From: Chitinophaga eiseniae
Lineage (GTDB): Bacteria; Bacteroidota; Bacteroidia; Chitinophagales; Chitinophagaceae
DNA length: 64,000 nucleotides
Direction of reading: 5' to 3'
Assembly: GCF_900167135.1 (NCBI RefSeq)
Contig: NZ_FUWZ01000005.1
Span: forward strand, 381,003 to 445,002
The stretch's first letter is position 1. The number at the start of each line of letters is the position of its first letter. Below are positions 52,401-60,302 of this stretch, in pieces. Position numbers and translations under genes: made by a program. The notes beneath the pieces are model-generated. The model did not search any database. It saw only the letters and a list, made by a program, of their open reading frames with translations, and was not told the DNA's origin.

Positions 52401-52658
52401 ACCGGCGCTGGTGGCGTCGGAGGTCATGTACTTCATGCCTGGTACGCCGTTGACCGACTTTTCCAGCGGGATGAGCACGGATTTTACCAGCACGTCTGCG
52501 CTGGCCCCCGGGTAGGCTACGCTCACGATCACCCTTGGCGGCGCAATGGAGGGGAACTGTGAGGTAGGGAGGGTATTGATGGCCAGTACGCCCATGAAGA
52601 TAATGACAAGGGATATCACTATCGCAAAGACGGGCCGTTTCATGAATATATTAAACAT
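49467..52658 (-). CDS. RND inner-membrane efflux transporter (HAE1/AcrB family)
   Basis: 1063 aa, normal length. Starts FNIFMKRPVFAIVISLVIIFMGVLAI; 12 membrane helices in the 1+5+1+5 pattern with two large periplasmic domains. Helix 4 carries the proton-relay LVLAIGIVVDNAIVVIEAVHAKMEE (Asp-Asp replaced by V-D-N as usual in HAE1), and the PSGFIPSEDQGMIY motif marks the second half. The acidic C-terminal tail (ERKIIIMEEDS) is cytoplasmic. It exports drugs or toxic compounds using the proton gradient. Middle gene of adaptor-pump-channel. Confidence 0.95.
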   Translation of the reverse strand: MFNIFMKRPVFAIVISLVIIFMGVLAINTLPTSQFPSIAPPRVIVSVAYPGASADVLVKSVLIPLEKSVNGVPGMKYMTSDATSAGEANIQVVFDLGTDPNQAVVNVKNRIEQVTNRLPELVQREGIVVNILQPNMLMYVNVYSKDPKADENFLYNYSNVNILRELSRVKGIGSAQILGSRQYAMRIWLKPDRMRAYNVSTDEVMEALGSQSIIGSPGRLGRSDGKRSEALEYVLTYQGRYNQPEQYKDVIIRANANGEILRLKDIADVELGSEFYDIYSNLNNHPSSAIVLKQTYGSNASDVIKEVKAKLQEMKADFPPGMDYEISYDVSTFLDASIEKVIHTLGEAFVLVAVVVFLFLGDWRSTLIPTLAVPVSLVGAFFFMQVFGLTINLITLFALVLAIGIVVDNAIVVIEAVHAKMEEEHLSPYAATKKVLHEISGAIVAITFVMAAVFIPVSFMPGPVGIFYRQFAITMATSIVLSGVVALTLTPVLCAILLKNNHGQPKKKTPIQFFLDAFNNGFEKLTGRYTRLMEKIVNRRVITFGILLAFGAGIFGVSQVLPSGFIPSEDQGMIYAIIQTPPGSTLERTNDLAKKVQEIAEHVEGIQSVSALAGYEVLTEGRGSNAGTCLINLKGWSERKHSVNQIIAELEEKCKEIPGATIEFFGPPAVPGYGAAGGFSLRLLDKTNSDDYKEMEKVNDEFMAALKQRKELTGLFTFYSANYPQYELQIDNQAAMQKGVSIGKAMDNLSILIGSTYELGFIRFGNFLKVYVQAAPEYRRLPDDLMKLYVKNNRDEMVPYSAFMSIKKTHGLNEITRYNMYNSSAIRGEPAAGYSSGEAIKIIQEVAAKTLPHGYGIDWEGLSKDEAGRGNEALYIFLIVLFFVYLILAAQYESFVLPLAVVLSLPAGVFGSFMLIKLMGLSNDIYAQVGLIMLVGLLGKNAVLIVEFAAQKHRSGVPVFDAAIEGAKTRFRPILMTSLAFIAGLIPLIFATGPGAIGNRTIGASSLGGMLIGTIFGVILIPGLYYIFGSIAAKRKLIKDEDEKPLTERKIIIMEEDSFNSRN

Positions 52659-52688
52659 GTCTCTTTTTTCTTTAGGTGGATGTTTACG

Positions 52689-53774
52689 TTATTCCGTTGG
52701 TAACTTCAGGTGGGAAATCACCTTTGCCGGTTCTTCATAGTCAAAGGTGATTTTGTCTTTGTCTTTCACCTTCCGTAAACCTTCCAGCAGTATTCTGTCG
52801 TTTTCGGCCAGTCCTTCCTGTACGACATACAGGTCGGGCATTTCAGCGCCGATGGTGATGGCTTTGAGTGTCACCACGTTGTCTTTGCCGACAACGAAGA
52901 CATATTTTTTATCCATGATCTCCATGGTAGCCTTCTGGGGGATGATAAGGGCGTTTTTCAGGGGCACGTCCATGAGGATGCTGCCGGTTTCCCCGTGTCT
53001 CAGCAGTTTGTCGGGATTGGGGAAATTTGCCCTGAAGGCGATGTTACCGGTTTCGTTGTTAAACTCTCCTTCGATGGTTTCCACTACGCCGGGGTATTTG
53101 AACACCTGTTTGTTGGCCATCAGCAGGTTTACTTTTACTTCGCCTTTTGATTTTAAGCTGGCCTGGTAGTCGAGGTATTCCGGTTCGGACACGTTAAAAT
53201 ACACCCACATGTGGCTGTTGTCTGAGAGGGTGGTGAGCAGGTCTCCTTCGCCTACGAGGCTGCCCAGCTTCAGGTGCAGGCGGTCAACGATGCCGTCGAA
53301 AGGCGCCCTGATGTCGGTGAAGCCGAGGTGTACTTTGGCGAGGGCCAGTTCCGCGTTGGCTTTTTGTAGTTTGGCGTTGGCGAGGGCCAGTTCATTTTTG
53401 GATACTACGTTTTTGTTGGCGAGACTTTGGGTATTTTGTACTTCGATCGCTGCGGCCTGAGCTTCGGCTTCCGATTTTGCCAGTTCCGCCTCGTAGAGTT
53501 TGGGCATGATCTTAAACAGCAGCTGGCCGGATTTTACGGCCTGGCCTTCATCTACGTTGATGCCTTGCAGGTAGCCTTTTTCCTGGGCCCTTAATTCGAT
53601 ATTGCGGATGGAGCGTATCTGGCAGACATATTCCCGGGTAATGGTGGTGTCCATTTTCAGCGGACTGGTCACCAGGAATTTGGTAGCTTCTTCTTTTTCT
53701 TCTCCTTTGGACGATTTACAGCTTGTATGGCACAACAAGGCATACAAGCCCATGAGCATGACGATTCTTTTCAT
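52689..53774 (-). CDS. RND efflux periplasmic adaptor (AcrA/MexA family lipoprotein)
   Basis: 361 aa from the ATG at 53774, which begins an SPII signal (MKRIVMLMGLYALLCHTSC); the longer frame adds a non-signal leader. Lipoyl/barrel-sandwich half ELRAQEKGYLQGINVDEGQAVKSGQLLFKI (~57), a coiled-coil hairpin (EAELAKSEAEAQAAAIEVQNT..NAKLQKANAELALAKV), then the second lipoyl half DIRAPFDGIVDRLHLKLGSLV. It links pump and outer-membrane channel. First gene of the operon; no adjacent regulator is visible. Confidence 0.93.
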   Translation of the reverse strand: MKRIVMLMGLYALLCHTSCKSSKGEEKEEATKFLVTSPLKMDTTITREYVCQIRSIRNIELRAQEKGYLQGINVDEGQAVKSGQLLFKIMPKLYEAELAKSEAEAQAAAIEVQNTQSLANKNVVSKNELALANAKLQKANAELALAKVHLGFTDIRAPFDGIVDRLHLKLGSLVGEGDLLTTLSDNSHMWVYFNVSEPEYLDYQASLKSKGEVKVNLLMANKQVFKYPGVVETIEGEFNNETGNIAFRANFPNPDKLLRHGETGSILMDVPLKNALIIPQKATMEIMDKKYVFVVGKDNVVTLKAITIGAEMPDLYVVQEGLAENDRILLEGLRKVKDKDKITFDYEEPAKVISHLKLPTE

Positions 53775-53923
53775 ATAATTATGATGCTTGGATTCAGGTC
53801 GGTTTGAACACATGACAGTCCCGATCGCACAGCGGGTGAGCTATGCAGACAACAGGGCAGCAGTTTTAATCAGTATATAACAGAGAGATCAGGCGATAGT
53901 CGTTCGCCTGTAAGCGCAGGAAA

Positions 53924-54331
53924 TCAAATCCTGATGACGCGGTTCACAATAAATTTATCAGCGGCCGTACAGTAAAAGTGAGGGAAATTGGGTCGGCGGT
54001 TGCTGAAGAGGATGGGAAAAACAGATCCGGGCTGGAGGGCATAAAAAGAGGTAATACGGCAGATGCCGGTCTCCAGCAGTTTCCTGAAGGATTCCGAATC
54101 GCAGTCCTCTTCGATTTCCGTTGCTTTCATCCTGTCACTTATGCTGTCTTTTCCGTGGGGAAGGGAGCAAACGAGGGCGTCGTAGTTTTGCATGGCAGCC
54201 AACGTCGAGCATACCGTGTTGTCGGTAGTCTGCCGGCCTGGCTGGTCCAAACGTAGTTCGTCCGCATATGCATAGCTTCCCAGTAAAAGAAGGCATAATG
54301 AGAGGAGATATCCTATAAATAGTCTCGTCAT
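53924..54331 (-). CDS. unknown exported 135-aa protein
   Basis: Signal peptide MTRLFIGYLLSLCLLLLGSYAYA, cleaved before DELRLDQPG. The mature ~112 residues contain four Cys (in TVCST, LVCSLP, DCDS, GICRI) and a fifth (FYCTA); these could form disulfides in the periplasm. No family recognised. It stands alone, divergent from the lipoprotein gene at 54496. Confidence 0.6.
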   Translation of the reverse strand: MTRLFIGYLLSLCLLLLGSYAYADELRLDQPGRQTTDNTVCSTLAAMQNYDALVCSLPHGKDSISDRMKATEIEEDCDSESFRKLLETGICRITSFYALQPGSVFPILFSNRRPNFPHFYCTAADKFIVNRVIRI

Positions 54332-54495
54332 CAGAAGCCAAATTTAATATCAAAACAATTAAGTAGGTATAGTTTAAAATTAAATTTGCTTTAAAATCGA
54401 TGGAAGGACGATCAATAACCAGTGACAGGAGTTACAAAAAAATGTATAACTTAGCGCTGTAGCCCATCTTCCCCATATATAAAGTTTACGACCAT

Positions 54496-55011
54496 ATGAA
54501 AAAACCGTTCATTGCCGTCTTCCTGTTGATCAGTCTCGCAGGTTGTAAGCCTAAAAAAGCCATCCAACTGAGAGAGGCCCTCGAACAGAAAAATAGAACA
54601 GCATTTAACATCGTGGCAGGTGAAGGCGGCGCCGAAGGGCAGAAGTTGCAGTGCCTGATAAAAGGCGATTACCAGGGAGCGCTTGCTGCGCTGGATAAGG
54701 AGGAAAAAGATTTTGACCGGCTGATAGACAGCATTAAATCCTTACCAGTTACCGGTATTAAGCAAGGTGAACCGTTAAAAGCTGCGGCAGTGGACTACTA
54801 TACCGCAGTGAAAGCGCTGCAGCTCTTCGATCGCAATGAGATAACCCAACGGGAAATCGCACGACGCATGAAAGGCGATTCAGCCATGAATGCCCATAAA
54901 AAGATCTATGAACTGAGTGTACAGAAACAAGCCATGTATAAAAAAGTATATGAAAAGGATTCGGTGCTGCAACAGGCCAGGGAAAAATTTAATGCGGAGC
55001 ATGGGATATAG
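54496..55011 (+). CDS. unknown helical lipoprotein
   Basis: 171 aa. SPII signal MKKPFIAVFLLISLAGC, then KPKKAIQLREALEQKNRTAFN. The remainder is mostly helical with high Lys/Glu content (LDKEEKDFDRLIDSIKSLPV, QKQAMYKKVYEKDSVLQQAREKF). No family recognised, though the layout is like other small Bacteroidota helical lipoproteins. It is not adjacent to T6SS genes, so I do not assign it as TssQ. Confidence 0.7.
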   Translation: MKKPFIAVFLLISLAGCKPKKAIQLREALEQKNRTAFNIVAGEGGAEGQKLQCLIKGDYQGALAALDKEEKDFDRLIDSIKSLPVTGIKQGEPLKAAAVDYYTAVKALQLFDRNEITQREIARRMKGDSAMNAHKKIYELSVQKQAMYKKVYEKDSVLQQAREKFNAEHGI

Positions 55012-55262
55012 CCCTGGTAGTTTACCTCGTTGACAAAGGATACTGGTAACGGTGTGGCGCGTCAGAAATGGATCAAATCGATGGTGTATACCGGCGATGT
55101 GAGCCATGGTAAGGGGAAAGGTGGGAATTGAAGAGGAGTGGGATAGCTGCAATTTGAAATTTCGTTTTTCTGTAATAGTACCTTTTTTCTTCTTTTGCGT
55201 TTACTTATTGAGCCTATATATTGTTGAGATAATAACTAGTTGTAGCCTACAAAGGAAAATTA

Positions 55263-56537
55263 ATGATAAAAGAATTTGAATTAGTAGTTGATTATGGTGG
55301 AAACCATGATGATATATTCGATCGTTATACCAGTGAGATCGAACAATCGAGACAGCTTGGAAAGTCGGCTTTGGGGTTGCACGAGATCATGAATAAGGTT
55401 CATCTTATTAAGATGTTATTGCAACATTTATCCAAAATGATAGATCCTGAGAATGAAAGTGAATCGATGGCTGGTGATATTGTTATCAAAAAGACCTTGG
55501 GATTATTAAAAAAATGGATTGTCTTATTTTTAAATAGGAGCAAAAACCGTAGTATTGTTCATCTTTTTAACTATGAGCTGGACGATATAATTGGATATAT
55601 AGGTGCAGAAAATATTCATAGCAGGTCCATTGCTGCCATCGAAAAAGATTTTTCTTCTATTTTTCTGATACAGAAAATTGATTTTGAAACTATTGTGGAT
55701 GATTTAGATAATGACAGACTGTCCCGGATGTCGAACGGTATTCCTGACCTGAGCAGACAACTGGTTGATAAACTCGTAGCTGGGCTTCAGCCAACATTGT
55801 TTTCTCCCTCTTTGATGGCTGTCAGAACACTAAGGCAATCCCACCCATCAATGTCCGTCCAGATCGCCAATACTGCGCTTAGGCATGAAAGTACGAACGA
55901 AGGATGTATGCCCGATGGAGAAGATATTGAGTACGTGTGGTTTATTCGTATTTGGATCGATACAAAAGATGCCGGCGTTGCCAATAAATTCATGAATTTA
56001 ATTTCTTCTACGCTTTGTTATATTCCAAATGTTAAAATGGATATCGTGAGTGCCGGAGTTGGGAGTTTTTTCCAAAATTGTATTCTAAAAATGAAAGGTT
56101 TTTTTGCGAAAGAGAAAACGAAAGAAATTTTTACCAAAGCGCAAAAAGCGGCGCAAGGTTATGCTCTTGACAGACATGTTGAACCTTATGAAAAGATGAA
56201 AGCAGAACGACAGAAAACAGAGAAAGAGACAAAACGTATGATGTCGGAAGAGCAGACGAGGGAATATAATGAGTTGTTGCTGGAGGCAAAAAGAGAAGAA
56301 GTTAAAGCCATGAAGCTGGCTAATAAAAAGCAGGAAATGGAGATGGATGATATGTTGGTTGAGAGATTGGCAAGAGGGTTGGTTCAAATGGATCCTGACT
56401 TCCGTGTAGTAGCAAACGATCGGTTGATGATACAACAGGAGAATGGCCACCTTACAACAGGAGATGTCCGGGAAATTGATATAAGAGCGGAACGGCGTCA
56501 GATTGATGAATCGCAGGATGCTCCCCGTGATACTTGA
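55263..56537 (+). CDS. unknown 424-aa protein, first gene of an AT-rich module
   Basis: Soluble, no signal peptide. Residues ~1-180 are helical (SRQLGKSALGLHEIMNKVHLIKMLLQHL). Residues ~190-290 form an alpha/beta region (DIEYVWFIRIWIDTKDAGVANKFMNLI). It continues with VGSFFQNCILKMKGFFAKEKTKEIFTKAQKAAQGYAL and then a long charged coiled coil (~305-375). A 'VGSFF..' strand followed by a helical stretch and coiled coil recalls a linker seen in bacterial conflict proteins, but this is only a resemblance. Base composition is clearly more AT-rich than neighbours, suggesting transfer. Two small genes follow. Confidence 0.7.
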   Translation: MIKEFELVVDYGGNHDDIFDRYTSEIEQSRQLGKSALGLHEIMNKVHLIKMLLQHLSKMIDPENESESMAGDIVIKKTLGLLKKWIVLFLNRSKNRSIVHLFNYELDDIIGYIGAENIHSRSIAAIEKDFSSIFLIQKIDFETIVDDLDNDRLSRMSNGIPDLSRQLVDKLVAGLQPTLFSPSLMAVRTLRQSHPSMSVQIANTALRHESTNEGCMPDGEDIEYVWFIRIWIDTKDAGVANKFMNLISSTLCYIPNVKMDIVSAGVGSFFQNCILKMKGFFAKEKTKEIFTKAQKAAQGYALDRHVEPYEKMKAERQKTEKETKRMMSEEQTREYNELLLEAKREEVKAMKLANKKQEMEMDDMLVERLARGLVQMDPDFRVVANDRLMIQQENGHLTTGDVREIDIRAERRQIDESQDAPRDT

Positions 56538-56643
56538 ATAAATCACTATGTTAACTTAACACTGTGGGCATTTATTTAGAAATGCCTTGCTGCGTGTTGT
56601 TTTTAGATAAAAATCTATTATATGATAGAGGAAAAAGGAAAAA

Positions 56644-56790
56644 GTGGGTTATCTATCCGCTTACTTTAAAGAATTTAAGGACCATGAGGCGGCAGAAAGG
56701 ACTTTACGAGACGCTAAAGGGTCAAGAATTGCGACTTGGGTTTCTGTGGGGGCGACAATAGTGGCAACTGTCGTTGCGCTCATGCATTAA
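56644..56790 (+). CDS. small 48-aa tail-anchored membrane peptide
   Basis: A GTG start at 56644 after an in-frame stop at 56626, preceded by GAGGAAAAAGGAAAAA as a purine-rich ribosome site. The frame reads GYLSAYFKEFKDHEAAERTL and ends with RIATWVSVGATIVATVVALMH: a charged helix and a C-terminal membrane helix. It fills the gap between the 424-aa and 174-aa genes on the same strand. Too short for most gene callers. A 65-aa frame in the same place (56564-56761) is less plausible. Confidence 0.5.
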   Translation: MGYLSAYFKEFKDHEAAERTLRDAKGSRIATWVSVGATIVATVVALMH

Positions 56791-56832
56791 TCTAGAGTTT
56801 TGTTTTAATGAATATGCTTTTATCGCGTGGGT

Positions 56833-57351
56833 ATGTCCGTCATACAATTGCAAGATGTTAACATGGAATTATTGCAATACGAATTTACGACAGCGCCTAA
56901 GGGATCATACTTAGGTAATATAGGAGAGCTGATAAAAAAAATACGATATTATCGCACGAATGTGCCAATAGAAGAGTTTAAGGCGGCATTACCCAGTCTT
57001 AAGCTATTAGAACAACGGCTACAAGAATTTGATGATTCCATTGGGCTTATGAAAAGATATTATGTAGATGAAATAATGGAAGAATTACAGCAGGAAGCGG
57101 AGGTTGAAGGAAAGCTGATGGTGGATATTGAGCGGTTTTCTAAAATAATCATCAATACTATTTTTCGCGAGGAGTTTGTCATAAAGGAGTTCGCTTTCGA
57201 TTTTCGAATTAAAGAAGCTGTGAAATGGTTGGAGTTCTATGGATATAAAAGCGAGCAAATAATTGATGAAAGATTAAATGTTGTGAAAGATATTTTTCGA
57301 TCTGCGTGTTCGATGCATAATATAATTTTTATTGATAGCACCCTGACTTAA
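56833..57351 (+). CDS. unknown 172-aa helical protein, third gene of the AT-rich module
   Basis: ATG at 56833 preferred over the in-frame GTG at 56827. Soluble and almost entirely helical: GNIGELIKKIRYYRTNVPIEEFKAAL, SLKLLEQRLQEFDDSIGLMKRYYVDEIMEELQQEAEVEG, FREEFVIKEFAFDFRIKEAVKWLEFYGY. No recognisable catalytic motif. Same AT-rich composition as the 424-aa gene, and 42 bases after the small TM gene, so the three look like one acquired unit. Confidence 0.65.
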   Translation: MSVIQLQDVNMELLQYEFTTAPKGSYLGNIGELIKKIRYYRTNVPIEEFKAALPSLKLLEQRLQEFDDSIGLMKRYYVDEIMEELQQEAEVEGKLMVDIERFSKIIINTIFREEFVIKEFAFDFRIKEAVKWLEFYGYKSEQIIDERLNVVKDIFRSACSMHNIIFIDSTLT

Positions 57352-57436
57352 GGCAAAATGCATCCAGATACACTTCTTTCCTTGTTTTCCCTTTCTAGAG
57401 ATGGGGCCGATATGTTCTATTGAGCTCGTTCACGAT

Positions 57437-58216
57437 TTACCATCGCTTTAAAGCCCCTTCGCCAAATACCCATTCAGGCGTATACAGTTTACCACTATAG
57501 TCCGCATCATACCAGGGAGTAGTAGCAGCCGGATTTTTCAGGATATGTATATTCTGTGCCGGCATATAGCTCTGGGCGAGCAGGAATATCTTTTTACCCG
57601 AACGGTTTTGCGCCACGTCCATCACAATAACGGCATGACCAGGCGATCCTCCCTGGATGAATACATCCCCTGGTTGTATGTTTTTCGTGGTTTGTACCTG
57701 CTTCAGTTCACCGCTAAGGGAAACAGTGCCGGCGTAGGCGAATACTGTTTCCAGGTATTTTTCAAACAATGCCCTTCCCTGCGCCGGCGCTGCTGCGCGT
57801 TTGCGTAACAGCTTTCCCTTTTGTAACAGAAAGCGGTCTCCCTTCAACCAGCCGCTGTAGTCCATTCGTGTACCGTCTGTGGCCTTGAAAGCAATGGCTT
57901 CAGCCCGGCCGCTGCTATAGAAGTATTCGGCCCGCAGGCGAATGACGGCGTCGGCACACTGTTGCAGGTCTTTTTCACCTACAGGTATATTGAGTACAGC
58001 GTATTGTGCCTGCTGATTTTTTTTGAGGGCGCCGTTATAGAGATATACTATCTTATCAGATTTTAATGTGCAGCTCCGCAGCCATTCTCCGAAAGAGTGC
58101 CGTTCCTGTGCGACCCGTGAATACCCCGCGGGTAATGGGATGTCAACCACTTTCTGCTGCCCGTAGAGGGCAGTTGCTGCTACGGTCGTCAGCAATATTA
58201 AAAGAAATGATTTCAT
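57437..58216 (-). CDS. exported DUF4846 protein
   Basis: 259 aa from the ATG at 58216, which begins a signal peptide (MKSFLLILLTTVAATALYGQ). DUF4846 family: IPLPAGYSRVAQERHSFGEWLRSCTLK near the start, QCADAVIRLRAEYFYSSGR (~80), MDYSGWLKGDRFL, and PGDVFIQGGSPGHAVIVMDVAQN near residue 190, where the His and Asp are conserved. The GxPGHAVIV strand looks like an NlpC/P60-related or amidase-like core (inference). 57 bases after the DUF6624 gene on the same strand. Confidence 0.8.
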   Translation of the reverse strand: MKSFLLILLTTVAATALYGQQKVVDIPLPAGYSRVAQERHSFGEWLRSCTLKSDKIVYLYNGALKKNQQAQYAVLNIPVGEKDLQQCADAVIRLRAEYFYSSGRAEAIAFKATDGTRMDYSGWLKGDRFLLQKGKLLRKRAAAPAQGRALFEKYLETVFAYAGTVSLSGELKQVQTTKNIQPGDVFIQGGSPGHAVIVMDVAQNRSGKKIFLLAQSYMPAQNIHILKNPAATTPWYDADYSGKLYTPEWVFGEGALKRW

Positions 58217-58273
58217 GCAGGCGCTTTCCTGGAAGATGCAGGTTCCGCAAAATTCCATAAGATTGGAGATCAC

Positions 58274-58927
58274 TCAATACAGATCCGGTTTCATCACTCC
58301 TTTTTCCTGGTAAATTTTCTTATTCATCTCATAGTGCATCTCCGTCATGTTATTGAGGTAGTCCTTCAGCGAAGATAAAGAATATTCCTTCCGGATTTTA
58401 TCCACATTTGCTGAGTCGATCAGGCCGATTTTCGGAAAAGCCCTGCCGGTGGTATTTGCCAGATAACTTACCTGTGTACCGAATCGTTGTTTTTTCCCGG
58501 CGTTGACCTGCACCCGGTCATACAAATAGGCATAGTTGTCAGGATTAGCATTCTGCTTTTTCACTTCTTTCTCCATGGCTTTCAGTACTTTGGTCTGGAA
58601 TTCGGGGAATTTATCGCTGTGCTGCACCAGTAACCAGAAGTGATTAGAGCCGTCTTTACCTACCATGTCTATGCCTGGGAACCCGTATTGCCTGAAGATA
58701 ACGGCAATTCTTTTTTGATGTGTCGTATACACGCTGTCTTTAAAGCGGTCCCATTGCTCCTGGGTATATGTTTTGTACTTCCCCTGGCGAACGAAAGCCG
58801 CGATCTGGTCCGTTTTTACCATTTCCGCCAGTTCGTTTTTCAGCGCGGTTTTTTTGTTGTCCGTTAGTCTGGTGGCACAGCTGGTCAACAGGAAAGCGAA
58901 TAATGTCAGAAAGGTTACTTTTATCAT
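58274..58927 (-). CDS. DUF6624 lipoprotein
   Basis: 217 aa. SPII signal MIKVTFLTLFAFLLTSC. DUF6624 region: LAEMVKTDQIAAF (~30), IFRQYGFPGIDMVGKDGSNHFWLLVQHSDKFPEFQTKVL (~78-116), YAYLYDRVQVNAGKKQRFGTQV (~133-155). Members are common in Bacteroidota and of unknown function; the conserved FP..VG..GSNHFWLLVQH block is diagnostic. In the same direction as the DUF4846 gene. A palindromic repeat lies just upstream (58938-58982). Confidence 0.8.
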   Translation of the reverse strand: MIKVTFLTLFAFLLTSCATRLTDNKKTALKNELAEMVKTDQIAAFVRQGKYKTYTQEQWDRFKDSVYTTHQKRIAVIFRQYGFPGIDMVGKDGSNHFWLLVQHSDKFPEFQTKVLKAMEKEVKKQNANPDNYAYLYDRVQVNAGKKQRFGTQVSYLANTTGRAFPKIGLIDSANVDKIRKEYSLSSLKDYLNNMTEMHYEMNKKIYQEKGVMKPDLY

Positions 58928-58937
58928 GTTGGGTGGA

Positions 58938-58982
58938 TGTTAGGGGAAGATACAGGAATTTATGCCTGTTTTCTCCTAACAT
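58938..58982. repeat. palindromic element, copy 1
   Basis: ATGTTAGGGGAA (58938-58949) and TTCTCCTAACAT (58971-58982) are inverted arms, with inner ACAGG/CCTGT pairs. A shorter relative occurs at 60260-60294. The pair flanks the hydrolase and HxlR genes. Confidence 0.6.
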
Positions 58983-59004
58983 CCTGTTAATTAATGATAG
59001 GTGC

Positions 59005-59811
59005 CTATTTCGCAAAGGACGCCAGCAATGCGGCGGTTTCTTTTGGCATGGTGATCATCGCATCGTGACCGGTTACCAGTTCATGATATTGCCATTGCCG
59101 GTTGTTTTTGACGCTTTGGGCGAAGTGTGCGAACGCGGGGTTAATCTCTGCGGTGCAGGCAATGAAGATCAGCGGCACCTGATTACCTACCGGATGATGT
59201 AGTGTCAATGGCTGGGTAAATGTGCGGTAAGGCTGTCCCGTCAGTCTTGGACGTACCCAGCGGGCATTTGCGGAGTCTTTAACGCCGTAGACGGATACCG
59301 GCCATGCCGGGATGGATAACCCGCCATCTTTCGCTGCGGATTCGTTGACCACCTTTGTGACAGAAGGGGCGTTGATAGCAGATAATACGCTCTGCCCGTT
59401 TTGTGCCAGTATCGCATCCAGGAACACCAGTTTGCGCAGCCTGCCTGCGATCCGGTCAGCCACCCCTTCGATAACCGGGCCGGCGTAACTGTGGCCTACC
59501 AGTATCACGTTATGCAGGTCCTCCATTTCTATCAGATTAACGATATCCTCGATATGTGTTTCAAGGTTGATAGCGGGACTCAACATATTTTTGTGTGCTC
59601 CAAGGCCGCTGAGCGTCGGCGTGTATACAATGGCGCCGTTTCCGCGCAGGATAGTGCTCACCTGCTGCCAGCACCATCCGCCATGCCAGGCGCCATGTAC
59701 CAGCACATACACCGGTGGTTGGTCGTTAGGGGATTGTGCATAACTATCATTGAATAACAGCAGGGACAATAATGCCCATGCAAAAGCCTGTCTGATTTTT
59801 TTGTAATTCAT
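59005..59811 (-). CDS. exported alpha/beta hydrolase (EstC/salicylate-esterase-like)
   Basis: 268 aa. Signal peptide MNYKKIRQAFAWALLSLLLFNDSYAQ. Oxyanion loop VHGAWHGGWCWQQV (~33-46), nucleophile elbow GHSYAGPVI (Ser ~108), and catalytic His in VTGHDAMIT (~248). The pattern fits the plant MES-like and bacterial EstC esterase group. It is divergent from an HxlR regulator with ~80 bases between them, a usual regulator-target pair. Confidence 0.88.
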   Translation of the reverse strand: MNYKKIRQAFAWALLSLLLFNDSYAQSPNDQPPVYVLVHGAWHGGWCWQQVSTILRGNGAIVYTPTLSGLGAHKNMLSPAINLETHIEDIVNLIEMEDLHNVILVGHSYAGPVIEGVADRIAGRLRKLVFLDAILAQNGQSVLSAINAPSVTKVVNESAAKDGGLSIPAWPVSVYGVKDSANARWVRPRLTGQPYRTFTQPLTLHHPVGNQVPLIFIACTAEINPAFAHFAQSVKNNRQWQYHELVTGHDAMITMPKETAALLASFAK

Positions 59812-59893
59812 TTTAAAATTATTTTTGCAAACTTATCTACGCCTCCAAAGGTGGCCAATAGATCACCCGAAAGTGAGTCGTTAAACCAGTTAT

Positions 59894-60250
59894 ATGTCCA
59901 GTAAGATTAAAGCGAGTTCATCCAATGCTCATAACCTTCGGTTGTTAGCCGACGCCCATGATGTAAATGATATTTTGAGGATGATCAGCGCCCGGTGGAA
60001 AATGGAGATACTCTGTAATATATCCCTGGGAGTGAATCAGTTCAGCCGCTTAAAAGAAAAATTTCCTTCTTTATCGGATCAGATATTGGGTAAACGATTG
60101 TCGGAGATGGTGAGTGAAGGGTTAGTGCAGAAGGAATCTGTCGCTGAAACGGTACCGCTGCAGACCCTGTATAAGCATACCGATAAAGCGAAAGCACTGA
60201 TTGAAATATTACGGCAGCTGCATTTGTGGGGAAACAAAAATTGGGAGTAG
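59894..60250 (+). CDS. HxlR-family transcriptional regulator
   Basis: 118 aa winged-helix protein: MISARWKMEILCNISLGVNQFSRLKEKFPSLSDQILGKRLSEMVSEGLVQKES is the HxlR signature (W.. I.. L..G..RF.EL...  I....L...L..L...GL..R). Members are redox or electrophile sensors acting as repressors of the adjacent gene. No Cys is present in the usual sensing place. It lies divergent from the hydrolase gene and probably controls it. Confidence 0.9.
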   Translation: MSSKIKASSSNAHNLRLLADAHDVNDILRMISARWKMEILCNISLGVNQFSRLKEKFPSLSDQILGKRLSEMVSEGLVQKESVAETVPLQTLYKHTDKAKALIEILRQLHLWGNKNWE

Positions 60251-60259
60251 TGTTGAGGA

Positions 60260-60294
60260 ATGTTAAGGAGAAGTACCTGACTTCCCCCTAACAT
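60260..60294. terminator. palindromic element, copy 2, possible bidirectional terminator
   Basis: ATGTTAAGGAGAAGT (60260-60274) pairs imperfectly with ACTTCCCCCTAACAT (60280-60294). It lies between the convergent HxlR and GH106-type genes, and the minus arms match copy 1 at 58938. Few T residues follow, so termination is uncertain. Confidence 0.5.
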
Positions 60295-60302
60295 CGCTTT
60301 GT

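Noticed and set aside
54496..55011. Assigning the lipoprotein as TssQ
   Set aside because: It is a helical lipoprotein but lies 26 kb from the T6SS and has no other supporting feature.
56564..56761. 65-aa frame between the 424-aa and 172-aa genes
   Set aside because: Its sequence is unstructured and basic; the overlapping 48-aa GTG frame has a better ribosome site and a clear membrane helix.
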